Shown here in pieces: positions 22,487 through 34,433 of a DNA stretch of 64,000 bases. The stretch lies in NCBI GenBank assembly GCA_021399435.1, contig JAJTUP010000031.1, positions 434,001 to 498,000 of the forward strand, in the 5' to 3' direction. Positions within the stretch are counted from its first letter, which is position 1. Each line of letters begins with the position of its first letter. A model generated the notes under the pieces. It was given only the letters and a program-made list of their open reading frames with translations. It was not told the DNA's origin and searched no databases. Made by a program: the position numbers and the translations under genes. The stretch comes from Diaporthe sp. PMI_573 (Eukaryota; Ascomycota; Sordariomycetes; Diaporthales; Diaporthaceae).

Positions 22487-23857
22487 ATGGCTTCACCACC
22501 AAAGTCGCCGGTGTCTCTGGGCAGAGACGACAAGGAAACCGTTGAGAAGCAGGGACCACCGTCCGGCCCACCGGGGATGACGCCCCCTCCCAATGGCGGC
22601 GCGCGGGCCTGGCTGCAGGTCTTCGGCACCTTTGGCGTCTTCTTCAACACATGGGGGCTGCTCAACACATTTGGTGTCTTCCAGACGTACTACGAGACGG
22701 GCGAGCTCTTTGTCGAGTCCTCGTCCAACATCTCATGGGTCGGCTCCATCCAGGCCTTCCTCGTTCTCGTGGGCGGGCTCATCAGCGGCCCCCTCTACGA
22801 CAAGGGCTTCCTGCGCGTCCTGGTTGGTGTCGGCGCCTTTCTGGTAGTGTTTGGCCACATGATGCTCAGTCTAGCAACGCGGTTCTGGGAGGTAGTCCTA
22901 GCCCAAGGCTTCTGCATCGGCCTTGGCGCTGGCCTCATGTTCACGCCCTCTGTCACCGTTTTGCAGTCCTACTTCAGCACCAAGATCGGTCTGGCCTCTG
23001 GAATTGCCGCGGCCGGTAGCTCTTTCGGCGGCATTATCTACCCCATAGTGCTGTACCAGTTGGTGGACAAAATCGGATTTCCTTGGAGCGTGCGCGTGAT
23101 CGGCTTCATTTGCCTCGCCACTCTCATCCCGCCGATGTTGTTCTTGCGCCAGCGCGTCAAACCTCCCCGAGTTCGCGCTATTTTCGACACCACGGCGTTC
23201 ACTGACGGCGGGTGGCTCTTGTTCACCTTCGGCTGCCTACTCGGCTTCGTCGGCCTCTACGTCATGTTGTTCTACCTTTCATACTACGGGCTGGCGACTG
23301 GCACCGCTGATTCATCTATGGCTTTCTACATTGTGCCCATCTTTAACGCCTTGTCCATGTTTGGACGGACTCTGCCCAACTGGCTTTCTGACAAGACGGG
23401 TCCGCTCAACGTCCTCATTCCGTGTGCTTTGATCTGTGGTGCGCTCGTTCTCTGCATGCAGGCCGTCCACAGTCTGGCAGTAAGTACCTTTAACTCACGT
23501 TCCCACAATCCGTGGCGAGTCGCAGTACGGGAGCTAACCTTGTGTACTTTTCAGGGCTATGTCCTGATTGCTATCTTCTTTGGCTTTTTCTCCGGCGCTT
23601 TCATTGCGCTTCCGACTGTCGTCTACATCATTCTTACAGAGGATAAGTCCAGAATCGGAACAAGAATCGGGATGGGATTCGCTCTACTCGGCCTCGGTAT
23701 TCTCGTCGGTGGCCCAGGCGGGGGTGCGGTCCTGGGCCCTGATCACGACTGGACTTCCACATGGGTATTCGGCGGCGTCATGCTACTTGCTTCTGGTGTT
23801 ACCTTGACAGTCCTTCGTGTTTGGAGATACGGGGCCAAGCTAAACACTAAAGCGTAA
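22487..23857 (+). CDS. MFS transporter, monocarboxylate-transporter-like
   Basis: Two exons, 22487-23479 and 23555-23857; the 75-nt intron (GTAAGT...TTTTCAG) is a multiple of three with no stop, so an unspliced reading of 456 aa is also open, but the spliced 431-aa form removes a polar insert from a membrane segment and is preferred. After a Pro-rich cytosolic N-terminus comes ARAWLQVFGTFGVFFNTWGL, the hallmark first helix of fungal MCT-like carriers, then SWVGSIQAFLVLVGG, GLGAGLMFTPSVTVLQSYF and SSFGGIIYP; about 12 helices in total. The family exports or imports monocarboxylates and related small acids across the plasma membrane; the substrate is not deducible. Confidence 0.9.
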   Translation: MASPPKSPVSLGRDDKETVEKQGPPSGPPGMTPPPNGGARAWLQVFGTFGVFFNTWGLLNTFGVFQTYYETGELFVESSSNISWVGSIQAFLVLVGGLISGPLYDKGFLRVLVGVGAFLVVFGHMMLSLATRFWEVVLAQGFCIGLGAGLMFTPSVTVLQSYFSTKIGLASGIAAAGSSFGGIIYPIVLYQLVDKIGFPWSVRVIGFICLATLIPPMLFLRQRVKPPRVRAIFDTTAFTDGGWLLFTFGCLLGFVGLYVMLFYLSYYGLATGTADSSMAFYIVPIFNALSMFGRTLPNWLSDKTGPLNVLIPCALICGALVLCMQAVHSLAVSTFNSRSHNPWRVAVRELTLCTFQGYVLIAIFFGFFSGAFIALPTVVYIILTEDKSRIGTRIGMGFALLGLGILVGGPGGGAVLGPDHDWTSTWVFGGVMLLASGVTLTVLRVWRYGAKLNTKA

Positions 23858-25582
23858 GGTCTGTCGACTACGGCATGTTATATATTGGCAACGGCACGAG
23901 TCCATCTCATTGGTGTGTCTTGGGCCCTATACGACGGTTTTCTTCGTTTGGAACATGAAGGCTGAATCACTCTTGAACGAGGGGCCGAATACCGAAGTGT
24001 CGCGAGCGATGTCGGTGAAAACTACACGAAGAACGTTCCCGTATCGGATTTAGGTAGATATAGTAGAAAGGCTAGTTAATTCATGTAATTTTTCAATCCT
24101 ATTAAAATGCTTGTCAAATAAAATGTAGCACAAACAAGTGAGTGTAATCGACCATCCGCCGTTGACTTTACCTCACATCAGTGGGCAACTGTCAAATGAG
24201 TACTTTTATCTCTCGATCCTCTTCTGGATCGGTTTCTATACAGTCTTGAGCATACTGGGATTCAATCAGGAGGACTCATACATGATAAAATTCGGTTATG
24301 GATTAATATCTAACATAGTTTATACTTTTTTGCGAAGTACTATAAGCAAATTTACCTGTAACACATGGGGACTGACCACTAGTCACCTCATCGTCCCGCC
24401 ACAACTCATGGACATATTAACTATTGGTCTGACCTATATTATCAAACTAAACTTTTCCTGGTTCTTGCTTGGAACAAGAACTTATTGCTTACTTCAACAC
24501 ACAGAAAATCGGAATCGTCAGGTTGGTGGCGCAATGATCATCCGCCGTAGGCCCATCCTATTGCCGATTAAACCCGTCCTGGTGTTGGATCTTCGACCCA
24601 TAATTATCTTTACCGTGCTCAATTGGTACTAGCATTAGCAGAAGAAAGGCTGGGGCCAGAGCACTGTGCAATATTCATCCCATCGCTTTCATAGAGAGGT
24701 TCAGGTGATCTGACGGGAACCTGTTCGCTTGGCCAGTATCGTGAAGAATCAACTTGTGTCACGACGTCGAAGATGAAATGCCGCAAGTCGACTCTATGAG
24801 AGTTTTCTCCGGCATAGCCGATCTACGATGGAACTTTGGAAAGCGGATGCAAGGGAATCAGGGATGGAAAATGATACTGTACGGGCACGTAGTAGATCTT
24901 CTGATGAGAAGTGCCGAGAAAAACCCCAGAAGATGCAGAACGGTGGAGCCCACCATAGCCACCCAGCACGGCACATTAACTGTTGTGAGAAACATTAGTT
25001 GTCCCTTTGCCGCGGCCCTGCAGTAGCAGAGCGCGTCGGGTAGATGAGTTCTTCAACATCTGTCCTCTTCAACGGTTCGACGATGCGGCACTCTGTAGTC
25101 AGTACTGTAAACACTGGCATAGTCAAAAGTTAGCCTTAGTCCCGTGCTGTCCCACATGTAATTTTACTGGCCAATGAGGGACTAGGCTCCCAATCAGTCC
25201 AGGATCTGCACAAAAGATTTGCCAAGCGTACCCGCGACAGTAAGCAGGCCAGGATCAGAATCCATCGTCAGCTGCCTGGAGCTGAATCCAATCTCACCAC
25301 TTGATCCATTTCTCCCTCTCCCTCTTCACATACACATGAACACCTCCCGAGCTTGATACGGTGACGCCATTGCGTCTAACGAAGACGTCGCTTGACGAAC
25401 CCTGAGCATCTGTTGGGCCACCTGGGCAGCCTTGCCGGATCTCTAGTAGACTCTATCCGGTTTGCACACCTGGGCCGGGACTCCGAGGCAATCCCCGAGC
25501 GCAGTCGCCCAGCGGAGCTGCTCGTCGCAGCTGGCACGCGCCGAAACCACACTTGACACGCCACACACCCCCTACATACACG
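23858..25582. other. Long intergenic region, AT-rich in its middle
   Basis: No gene is supported. The stretch at about 24060-24620 is noticeably AT-rich and holds a 164-codon open frame without an ATG start or a recognisable domain. The rest shows no repeat structure that I can identify. The last 250 bp are C-rich and likely carry the promoter of the following gene. Confidence 0.4.
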
Positions 25583-26485
25583 ATGGCGAATTCGGACCTC
25601 CAAAACAGCTATGGCCCGGAGATGGCCCCCAACAGCCACGACTTTCCTCAGGCCGTTGTGAGCGACGGCCTCGAAGCGACGCATCCCGGCCAGCAGCACG
25701 GGGCAATAGCACCGCCCTACAGCGAACAACACGCAAAGAACAACCAGTACAATCCGGCAGCTTCTGAGCAACCACACGACACGGGGCGGAAGAAGAGAGT
25801 AGCCGGTCTGCCCGTTGTGGCATTTTGGGGCGCAATTGTAGGATTGGTGCTCATCCTGGCGATAGCATTAGGCGTGGGTCTTGGCGTGGGGCTTGGCCAG
25901 CGAGACAGCAGCGGAGGAAGCGCTGCTACGACGGAGGCGACCACCAGTGCGAGCCCAGATTCTGCGACAACGTCTGCCGCATCAACAACGCCCGCGACTT
26001 CGACCGCGAGTAGTACTACAACAACGACGTCGAGGACCTCTTCTGCTACGTCTGCGGCTGCAACGGCGAGGAACGTGGAGATTTGCAACCAAGCGTCTTT
26101 GGTTACTGATTGCACAAATCTTACTGTGCCGGTGAACACATGCGGTATGTCTCGATACCCCTCTGGATCATTGCAAGTTGCGGATTCGTAACGTATGGTA
26201 ATGCTGACACATGGTGTTGTTGGATTTATCAGTCGACTTTCCAAGAGCATATAACGATAGTGTTAGTTCGGTGGATACAGGAGGACCGGATTGTTCTTTT
26301 TATACGTACGCTTGTCTACCCATATTCTTTCATCGTCTGTCCTTCAAGGGTTTATCACAGCTAACATGATATGTCGAATCAGCGGCGCGACTTGCTCAGG
26401 CGAGTCTTGGTCCACAAGTGGGACGAACTATCTCATCCCTGGAGAGTACAATGATGCCTTCAGTTCGGTGGCTTGCTTCGTCTAG
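25583..26485 (+). CDS. Single-pass membrane protein with Ser/Thr-rich stalk and Cys-containing C-terminus
   Basis: Three exons: 25583-26144, 26233-26305, 26383-26485 (introns of 88 and 77 nt); 245 aa. There is no signal peptide; about 75 polar residues with RKKR at the membrane edge precede one hydrophobic helix (VVAFWGAIVGLVLILAIAL) that ends in a glycine ladder GVGLGVGLG, then a stalk of about 60 residues almost entirely Ser, Thr and Ala (likely O-glycosylated) and a C-terminal domain with about seven cysteines (EICNQASLVTDC, NTCVDF, PDCSFY, TCSGE, ACFV). The last two exons form the end of this domain. The layout is that of a type II or signal-anchor surface protein, such as a wall sensor or adhesin, but I recognise no family. 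Confidence 0.75.
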
Positions 26486-27585
26486 TAGAAAGTCTTATAA
26501 TGTGTGCCAAAGCCACATCCCTCGGTGGTGAGAATGGCAGAGCGAGTACAGTATAAAGAGATGAGAAACGCTGCCTCTGTTGTATGATATATATATATAC
26601 CTATAGATACCTCCCTGAAGAAGATTACCATCTCTTCGAACACGTCTTGATTGCTGTGACTGTGTATACGGATAACGCACATGAAGGCCTTGCTGGGAGA
26701 AATGTGAAAGCCAGACCATGCACTATGTTATCATAAGGGGGTATGTCTTTCGCTCGGAAAACCACTTCTTTGCTGTGACACCTAACATCTGACAAGCAGT
26801 AGCAGGACCAGGTATTGATGTGACCAACTAAGGTGGCAAAGCCGAGAAGATCTGCAGCTACCCGAGATCTATCTTCGTTTTCATAGACGACTGGGTGAAT
26901 CGACGGGCTAGTTGGTCAGCAAATGGAGTCCTCGTGTTCGTCAGTAGTACAAGATACTCCTTAATCGTCGGCAAGATGTTAGGATTGCATTGGTGGCAGA
27001 CGAACTGGAAACCGAACGAACGGTTTGCAAGTCAACGGAAAAGCGCTTCAAAGGTGTCAAAGATGGAGGCTGTAATGAGATTTATATATGCGAGTGTATC
27101 TTGGGCATACCTAGCCCAAAATCTCGCATTGTGCTGCCTAGACTTCAGAACCTGTGGTTTCCATAATTATGTGGAGCTGTAGATTCCATCGTTGCTAATG
27201 TAATCGTGCTTACTGGCACCCACCCCTGGGCATGTGCCCCGGCAGGTTCCTCAAACCTTGGGGGCGACCCATCGACTAAAACTCCCTTGCCCGAAACGGG
27301 ATATATACCACCCTCAACCATGTGCGTGTTGCTTACTGAGAACCTATCAGAACCATGTTGCTCCGCACGAGAGCTGTGGCGAGATCAGACTCTGACGGGT
27401 GGGCCGAAAGTTCTTTGGAATCGTGGCGGGGACAGACAGGCTCGGTATGTTGCACGGGGTCGAATGGTATATATATATATCGAAAACACTTTTCGATCTT
27501 CAGTCTGTAGCAGGAAATTTTGTTCGTTGTCGGAGTTCTCGTTTCGAGTTAAAATCACCATTCGACTAGAAGACCTGTACCCAGA
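26486..27585. other. Intergenic with short TA-rich tracts; P450 promoter
   Basis: No gene is supported. Short (TA)n tracts occur at about 26588-26602 and 27468-27482, the latter about 110 bp upstream of the P450 start and possibly acting as its TATA region. Confidence 0.45.
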
Positions 27586-29520
27586 ATGGCTACCATGAAG
27601 TCGTTCGATGTCAGCGGAGTGGGACTCAATGCCCTGCTCTCGGCAAAAAGCATGGCCATTCTCTTTGGAATCTGGCTGGCTTATCGAGTAGCAATCGCTT
27701 TGTACAACATCTCTCCTCTTCATCCTCTCTATCGCTTTCCTGGCCCCAAATTGGCCGCGATGGGGTTCTTCTATGAGGGATACTACGATTGGATCCTTGT
27801 TGGCCGGTATGGTCATGAGATCCGGCGGATGCATGAAGTATATGGTACTGTATACAGTCGAAAGTGGTCCAGTCAAGAACTTGAAAACCACTGACGCATG
27901 AAGTTCAGGCCCGATAGTGAGGATCAACCCCGAGGAGCTGCACTGCGACGACCCTAGGTTCGTGGACGAGATCTACGCCTCGGGCAACAGGAAGCGGGAC
28001 AAGTGGCAGCACTTTCTGAACACCGGCGCCACGGGGCCCATCCTAGTCGGGGGCTTCTCGACCACGTCGCACGAGCTGCACCGGACGCGGAGGCTCCCCA
28101 TGAACAGGTTCTTCTCCCGCGGCCAGATGCTAAAGCTCGAGGGCGAGGTCCACGAATTCACCCAGCGCACATGCGACAAGCTGCTCCGCACCCCGGGGGT
28201 GTTCGACATCAAGGAGGCCTTCAACTGCTACACGGCCGACATCATCTCACAATATGCCTTTGGGGAGCCGATGGGGTTCACGGACCAGGAGGGGTGGCTG
28301 CCCAACTTTGGGAGCTGGGCAAAGAGCTGCTTCAACAGCGCCTACATGATGCGCCACGTCGCACCCGCGAGGGCTGCCGTCGCTGTTGCTCCGTATTTTG
28401 CGAATTATATGGGCGACGATATGAAGAATCTGATGCATCAGTTGCAGGTGACCATACCTGGGCACATCCAGAAAGCCATCGACAACAAAGAGAACGGGAG
28501 GATCTTCGCGGACCTCATGGCCAATGATCAAATGCCCGACGCAGAGAAAACCATCTATCGCCTCTCCGGGGAAGGTTTCAACATTTTGGTCGCTGGGACA
28601 GAGACAACTGCGGTATGGCCACCACCTCTTTTGCCCGAGATAAACTCATACTAACGACGGTTACACTGTAGGCATCCCTCGCTTGCATCACCTACTACCT
28701 CCTGTCCCAGCCCACCACGTTCGCCCGCCTCCAAGACTCCCTGAAAGGCGCCGACCCGCTCAACCTCAAGTGGACGGATCTTGAGCAGCGGCCATACCTC
28801 TGGGCCGTGATCCACGAGACCCTGCGGCTGATGCCCGGCCTCGCGCACCAGTCCTCGAGGATCGCGCGGGACGAGGACCTGGTCTACAAGAGTGAGGACG
28901 GCAAGGTCGCTTGGGTGATACCGCGCGGCACGCCTATGAGCATGTAAGCAACTCCCTGACAGAATCTTGCCTCCGTCGAGACGTCCTCTCCCTCGAAGGA
29001 TTCATCAGTCTGTAGGGTTTGAGACGGGCCATGGCAGCAGCACTGTGGCCCTTCCGAGTCCTTCCCTATTCCTTTATACAAGACTGTTCCCTCAGCGCCT
29101 TGGTGGCTGACCCCCATATCTGCAGGACATCAATGATCCAGCACACCAACGAGAGCCTGTTCCCGAACCCGAAGGAGTTCATCCCAGAGCGGTTCCTGCT
29201 GGAGAACGGGCGGCAGAACTACGCGCTCGAGAAGCACCTGATCTCCTTTGGGAAGGGGAGCAGGTCATGCCTTGGCAAAGAGTAAGTGATTCAGGGTGCC
29301 CAACGATTTCCATTATGAGAACCCTCCAGCTGACCGTCGCCACCACCACTATAGTCTTGGTTACTGCGAGCTCTACCTCCTGACAGCGGCCTTGGCCCTG
29401 CGTGTCCTGCCGCGGGCCCGCCTGGTTGACACGACCATCGAGGACATCGAGTACGACCACGATCTGATTGTGCCTCAGCCCAAGAATGGCTCGGTCAAGG
29501 TAAAGGTCGAGATTTCGTGA
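27586..29520 (+). CDS. Cytochrome P450 monooxygenase (trichodiene-oxygenase-like group)
   Basis: Five exons: 27586-27844, 27909-28612, 28672-28943, 29126-29281, 29355-29520; 518 aa. Introns are 59-73 nt except intron 3 (182 nt). Residues about 18-38 form the ER membrane anchor, followed by the proline hinge HPLYRFPGPKLAA. The I-helix oxygen motif AGTETTA is at 315-321, the ExxR (ETLR) at 370-373, PERF follows, and the heme loop FGKGSRSCLG has Cys460 as thiolate ligand; all core elements are intact. N-terminal and meander sequences resemble the fungal P450 group that includes trichodiene oxygenases and other terpene/polyketide oxidases; the substrate is unknown. It is not adjacent to either PKS (about 16 kb past the hydrolase), so cluster membership is only possible. 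Confidence 0.93.
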
Positions 29521-30770
29521 AGGACTGGCGCGCCTGGTCGGCCGGTGTGACGGGACTTGTGCGTTATGCCTTGTCAGAATGCGCGGGCAGGGAGTGCATG
29601 GTACTTGAGTTTGAAGACATGTATTGTTACAGAATAACACAAGGCCGTGTAGTCCGCCGCCTGTGGCTGCAGCTTTCCACCGCAGCGGCTCAGTGGCATC
29701 TCGTGCGTGGGGAGTTACACAACGCCAAGACCACGTCCCTCAGTATTTATTGCTCAGTCTTTCCTGACAATCTCATTCAAAGGCGAGCCAAGCCTTATGA
29801 ACTCGTGTTAGACCTCGTGCGAAAGAGCTCCTTCACGTCCTTCCAGCCCGCCGACCCCGACGTGGAGGACGACACCTTGCTCAGGACACTGCTCCGGCGC
29901 CGCTGCTCGGATCGCTCGGACGGGAGGACCTCGTTAACGACTGCCTCGGCCTTGGTACCTGGTACATGATCCCGTCAGTAAAGGAGTCACCAGCCCAGAC
30001 AGGACGGGATGAAATCCAACACAAGCAGTAGAAAGGGCATACGGATATTCCCAGCACCGCCGATCCCGAAGGACCGCCTGCGTTCCTCTAGGCTAGCCTG
30101 CACGGACTTGTTGCCTTTCATGATCTATCTTTTGAGATATCGATGGTTCACATTGATCAAGAATGAAGACCAGAGATAAGAACCATTCAAAGTAATCATG
30201 CCTCGGTGACACTTCGCAAAGGATATATAACCTACGCAACTGCCAGTCAGACCACGAGTGTTTCCCCCCAAAGCATCCAGATAAGCCCAGCTCAAGCCAT
30301 TGGCCCCGAGCTCCGTCACCGTGCATCCCGTGGCGCTGCACCAAAAGCTTCGCTCCGCGAAGCTTAGCCCACCTAGCGCCTGTCCGGATCGGCGGGTACG
30401 AGATAGTTCCGCAGCCCCTGAATGGCAGGAACAGCGCCTAGTGGGGGCCCTCTGCAGACGTCAGATGGTTTTTACCCAGAACGGCCCTGACTTCTGAGCC
30501 CCAAGGAGCCATCCAAACGGTGCCCCAGTGGGCAATTGACAAGGGACTTTCTTCACATTCGCAGGCGTGGTGATGTTGGGCAGAAAAAGAGAGCTGAAAC
30601 CACAGGCCGACCAAAACTCGTAGTGTCATATTATGCTGATACAGTATGGATCTAGATATATGTATGTCCCGTCTACCGGCCAGCCTTGATCAATGCATCT
30701 TGGGTATCCAGACCCCATTAATGTACAACTAGACCAAGGCATGCAGCTGTACAATAGAAATATTACCATG
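29521..30770. other. Intergenic between convergent genes, nothing seen
   Basis: This is the 3' side of both the P450 and the UNC93-like gene. A perfect short palindrome AAGCTTCGC-TCCGCGAAGCTT occurs at about 30346-30365. No gene or known element is recognised. Confidence 0.4.
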
Positions 30771-32529
30771 TTATGAGCTGTTGCTTCCCTTAACCTTCAA
30801 CTCGGGAGTGGTCTTGACGTCACCCGGCAGGTGCTCGCCGGCAACGTGACCAGGCGGCAGTGCGATACCGGTAATAGCGCTTTCTGGCACATCTTCGACA
30901 TGCTTGACGTTCTCGACGTCGTAGTTGCTGTCGCGAATGCCCCACAGGACATAGGCGCAGAGTGGGAGGGAGACCAACAGCAGGAGCCAGGACACGAGAT
31001 GCTCAACGAGATATGCAGTCTGCGACGGGCGTTAGCATTGATGGATAGAGCTGAGTTACGAGTCGGCTTTGAAGAATGTTGCGTACCTTGACGGCATCCA
31101 TGCCAAAAGAGACAGCGGCACCAGCCGATTGGATTCCCTTGTAGTAGCCGGCCATACGGGCGAGCTTGAATGGCTCGTTGGTGATGGAGGACATGGTGTA
31201 GTAGGCGAGACCCTGGAACATGGCGTCGGCCAAGTAATAGGCCAGCAGGAGCACGATGGGGCCAGCAGAGACGCCGACACTCCAGTCCCAGGGTATCTCC
31301 ACGCCGCGAACGACAGTGTTGGCACGGGTGAACTGCACTTGGAACCCGAGACCGGCTCCCCAGATGACGCAGTTGAGAATGGCGACGGCCGCCGTAGCAT
31401 ATAGCGCACGTTTGCGACGGCCACCAGGCAGATTATCTGTGAGCTGGCCGATGACTATCGAGCCCAGGATGGAGCCGACACCGGTCAGGAGTGCGACCAG
31501 GGCCCGGGTGCGGCCGTTGAACAGGGCCGTGGTGATTGCACCCTGGTATGCGTAGAAGTAGTTGGACGAGAAGAACATGGGGAAAAGCGCAATCATGCGC
31601 CAGTCCTTCAGCAGTGCCCACACCTCCTTGAACTCCTGCTTGGGTGTGATTGCCTCCTCGATCTCGACGACAGTTCCGTCACCGCGCACAACGAGGTGAG
31701 GCGGCAGAATGAGCCAGGACGTGACCACAGCTGTCAGCATGATGATCAGGAAGGCCAGGTAAACACCGGTAGAGACACCAGGCAAGGTTGAGTGGGCCTG
31801 TATTCCGAGTGCGATGGCGGCACCGACCAGGGTTCCCATCTGGAAAAGGGCCCAGAAGAGCGAGAAGGATCGCCCCTTGTCCTTTTCAAGTGGTTCCGCC
31901 ATCATGATGGCTCCCTGGGCGGCCCATAGAAGCGAAGCGGTGACGCCCAGGATACCGCCGGCGAGAATGAGGAACCATCGCGTGCCGTGGACCTGGAAAG
32001 CCCAGAGAGAGCCGATGTAGAGGGCATATCCCGTTGTGCCGATGGAGAGGGTGAGCCTCGGGCCCAGCATGTTCTGTTAGGGGCAGTTAGCGATCGGCCC
32101 TCGGTTCGTTGCCACCGCAGTGGGCTGGTCTGGGGTTCTGGGGCCATGTCCGCGGGGTTGTTCCAGGGTTCCGTCTCTCCCCATCTCGCTATGACTCGCC
32201 CAGGGGTGAAGGGAAAACAGCGTACATTTACCGAACCAGCAAAGAAGCCGGCAATGGCAAAACAGCCATACAAGACACCGTTTGCCGTGTCAGAAAGTTG
32301 TGTATCTTGTGTGCCACCAGCGCCCAAGTTCTGAACTGCGCTGAACATGCCCACCGAGCAAAAGGTCACAAAACCGAGGATGGTGACCTGAGTCCATGGC
32401 GAATTATCTGCAACGCGGTAGGACTGTTAGCATACAGAAAAGTCAGGTCGAAATGGGTGAAAAATGGGTGAATAGGACCAGCTACGCACATCGCACAGGG
32501 CCAATCTTTGTGGCTGCGAGGTTGACCAT
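30771..32529 (-). CDS. UNC93-like (DUF895) MFS-fold transporter
   Basis: Four exons: 32529-32490, 32407-32232, 32073-31087, 31019-30771; 483 aa. The first exon encodes only 13 codons (MVNLAATKIGPVR) and splices in phase 1 to YNSPWTQVTILGFVTFCSVGMFSA, the typical family N-terminus. Later landmarks are NLGAGG, GPRLTLSIGTTGYALYIGS, WAAQGAIMMAEP and, in the last exon, a transmembrane helix followed by a polar C-terminal tail. Members are polytopic, with 11-12 helices, and are thought to be carriers or membrane regulators; substrates of the fungal proteins are unknown. The intron before the third exon is 158 nt, the longest in this gene. Confidence 0.9.
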
Positions 32530-34433
32530 CTTGAATGGCAGTCCAGGTGAAGGTAGGGAGGCAAAGATGAAGATGGCGAACAATCAGGCCAAACCGTTGA
32601 GGCCGGCTGTGGTGCTAACGGTGCGGTGCTGGAATGAGCAGGAGCAATTGGCACGACGCCCAGGTCGAAATGGAGGACAAGCCTTTGTTTGACATGGACC
32701 GCTGTTCGTCTTGTCGCGTGAGCACTGAGCACTGAGCAACGAGGAGGGCGCACGACCGCAGATTAAATCAAAGTGGATCATACCGCGTTGAAAAAGGGGA
32801 CGGCGGATTGGGACCCTGGGGTAAGAATGCCCCGTCCCTGGCCGTGTCCCCTGCTATCCACGGACCATGGGCAAAGGTGGTCGATACGAAGTGGGACAGG
32901 GGTGCCCGGGCCAGAATCAGATGTTACCTTACATTGGGGCCAAGGACAGGCAGACAGGCCAGACAATCGACACGGCACTGGACAGCAGATCTGGGGACGG
33001 AAATAGCCTCTTATCAGATGACGGTTGGCGCGATTGACCTGGGCAGCCTGAGAGTCAGAGTCGTACCGAGAGGGTGGAAATGGTTGCAACGGGATGAAAC
33101 TCACGATTCCATACCCGCACCCAAACGTTGCACAGGCAGTTGCGAGGAACCTGTTCTCTGCTGTACACTAAAAGGACTTCTTATCACAAGTAGCTCCGAG
33201 GAATGGAGACGGATGGTGGCAAGCAGTGGAGAAGGTTGGCTGATAAGGTCAGCACCAACGGAGGACTGGTATCTACAGTATCAGGTTCCATAAATTTAGT
33301 GTCGTGATCTGATACTGGCAGGAAGGAGTCAAAGTGGCACAGCTGTTTGCTCGTGTGCACTGCTTGCCACCGCACTTACTCCCGTGTTTTGTATGCTGAT
33401 TACGTGCATGTTCGGCCAGCACTGCCATCTCACTCTTGCCTCCCATTCGGATCCAATGCTTGGTTGGAGCTTGACTGGATTTGCCCGGCACTTGACCCAT
33501 CGCACCGGGAGGCTAAGCCCTTCTGGGAATGTGGTTGGGGACCTAGTGCCTGTGTCCCTCATGCCTTCCGTCCCCTCTCCCCAGGCCACCAAATGTCGGA
33601 TGCACAGGCAGGTGGTTGCATGCTGCAGCCCTCACCTCTTCCTGTCCAGCTTCTGCATTGCTTCCATACAGCTTCCATCGCCCATCCAGGCTGCCAGCTC
33701 ATCCAGCTCTCCTACTCTGTCTGGTCGCCCCCACCCACCTTGCTACACAGCCTACCGTCTTTGTGTGGCAGCTAGACGGGCATACCGTTGAGGGTGTGCG
33801 ACCTCGGACGACGCCGCACGTACACGGGCAGTGACGGTCGATCGGAGCCGAATGGCAGGTTTCATCAGGTTACTTGGGGGAGCAGGCGCAACCATCACCC
33901 CACCCCCACACGCCAAAACCAACGTCCATGTCAACGTCTACCAAAAGTCAACCGTCGCCGATGCAACCTCAGACAACTCTGTGAGTGCTAGTCTTAGGTA
34001 ATATGTCTTGCTGCCTTTTGGTTATGGTGGTAGCTGATTCGTTCCCGAACGTCACGATGCCTTCGCTGCAGCCTTCAAGATCCGCACTCGACAACCAAGT
34101 CATGTCCCCTTCTTCAATCAGACTTTGGAAGTAACCTTGTCTATAACCGAGGTATTCAAAAAGACGTCGCCCAACATATCCCACCAAGTCCAGCCTCATC
34201 TCTTCATGTGCATCTCTGGGCATCGCATCACACACGGCAGCGAGTCATGAAATGGGATCTGAGCAGCGCTGGATTGTAGACTACTTCGCATCGTTGCATT
34301 TGGGAAACCGACGGCTCTTGTCAGTGGGTAGGCTAACCGTCAATCGCTGCACCATTACCGCCCCCGGATACTATCTCAGTGAGTGACTGTACAGCTTCCC
34401 ACTGCCACCGAAACCGAGCACCGACTCCACGCT
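32530..34433. other. Intergenic, nothing recognised
   Basis: This is the upstream region of the UNC93-like gene and the downstream side of the amino-acid permease gene. It contains only short frames; I see no repeat array, RNA gene or transposon remnant. Confidence 0.4.

Noticed and set aside
24138..24632. 164-codon open frame in AT-rich DNA
   Set aside because: It begins without an ATG, shows no domain or splice structure, and long frames are not decisive in low-complexity DNA.
29517..29969. 150-codon frame after the P450
   Set aside because: It overlaps the P450 stop codon, lacks an ATG start and has no motif.
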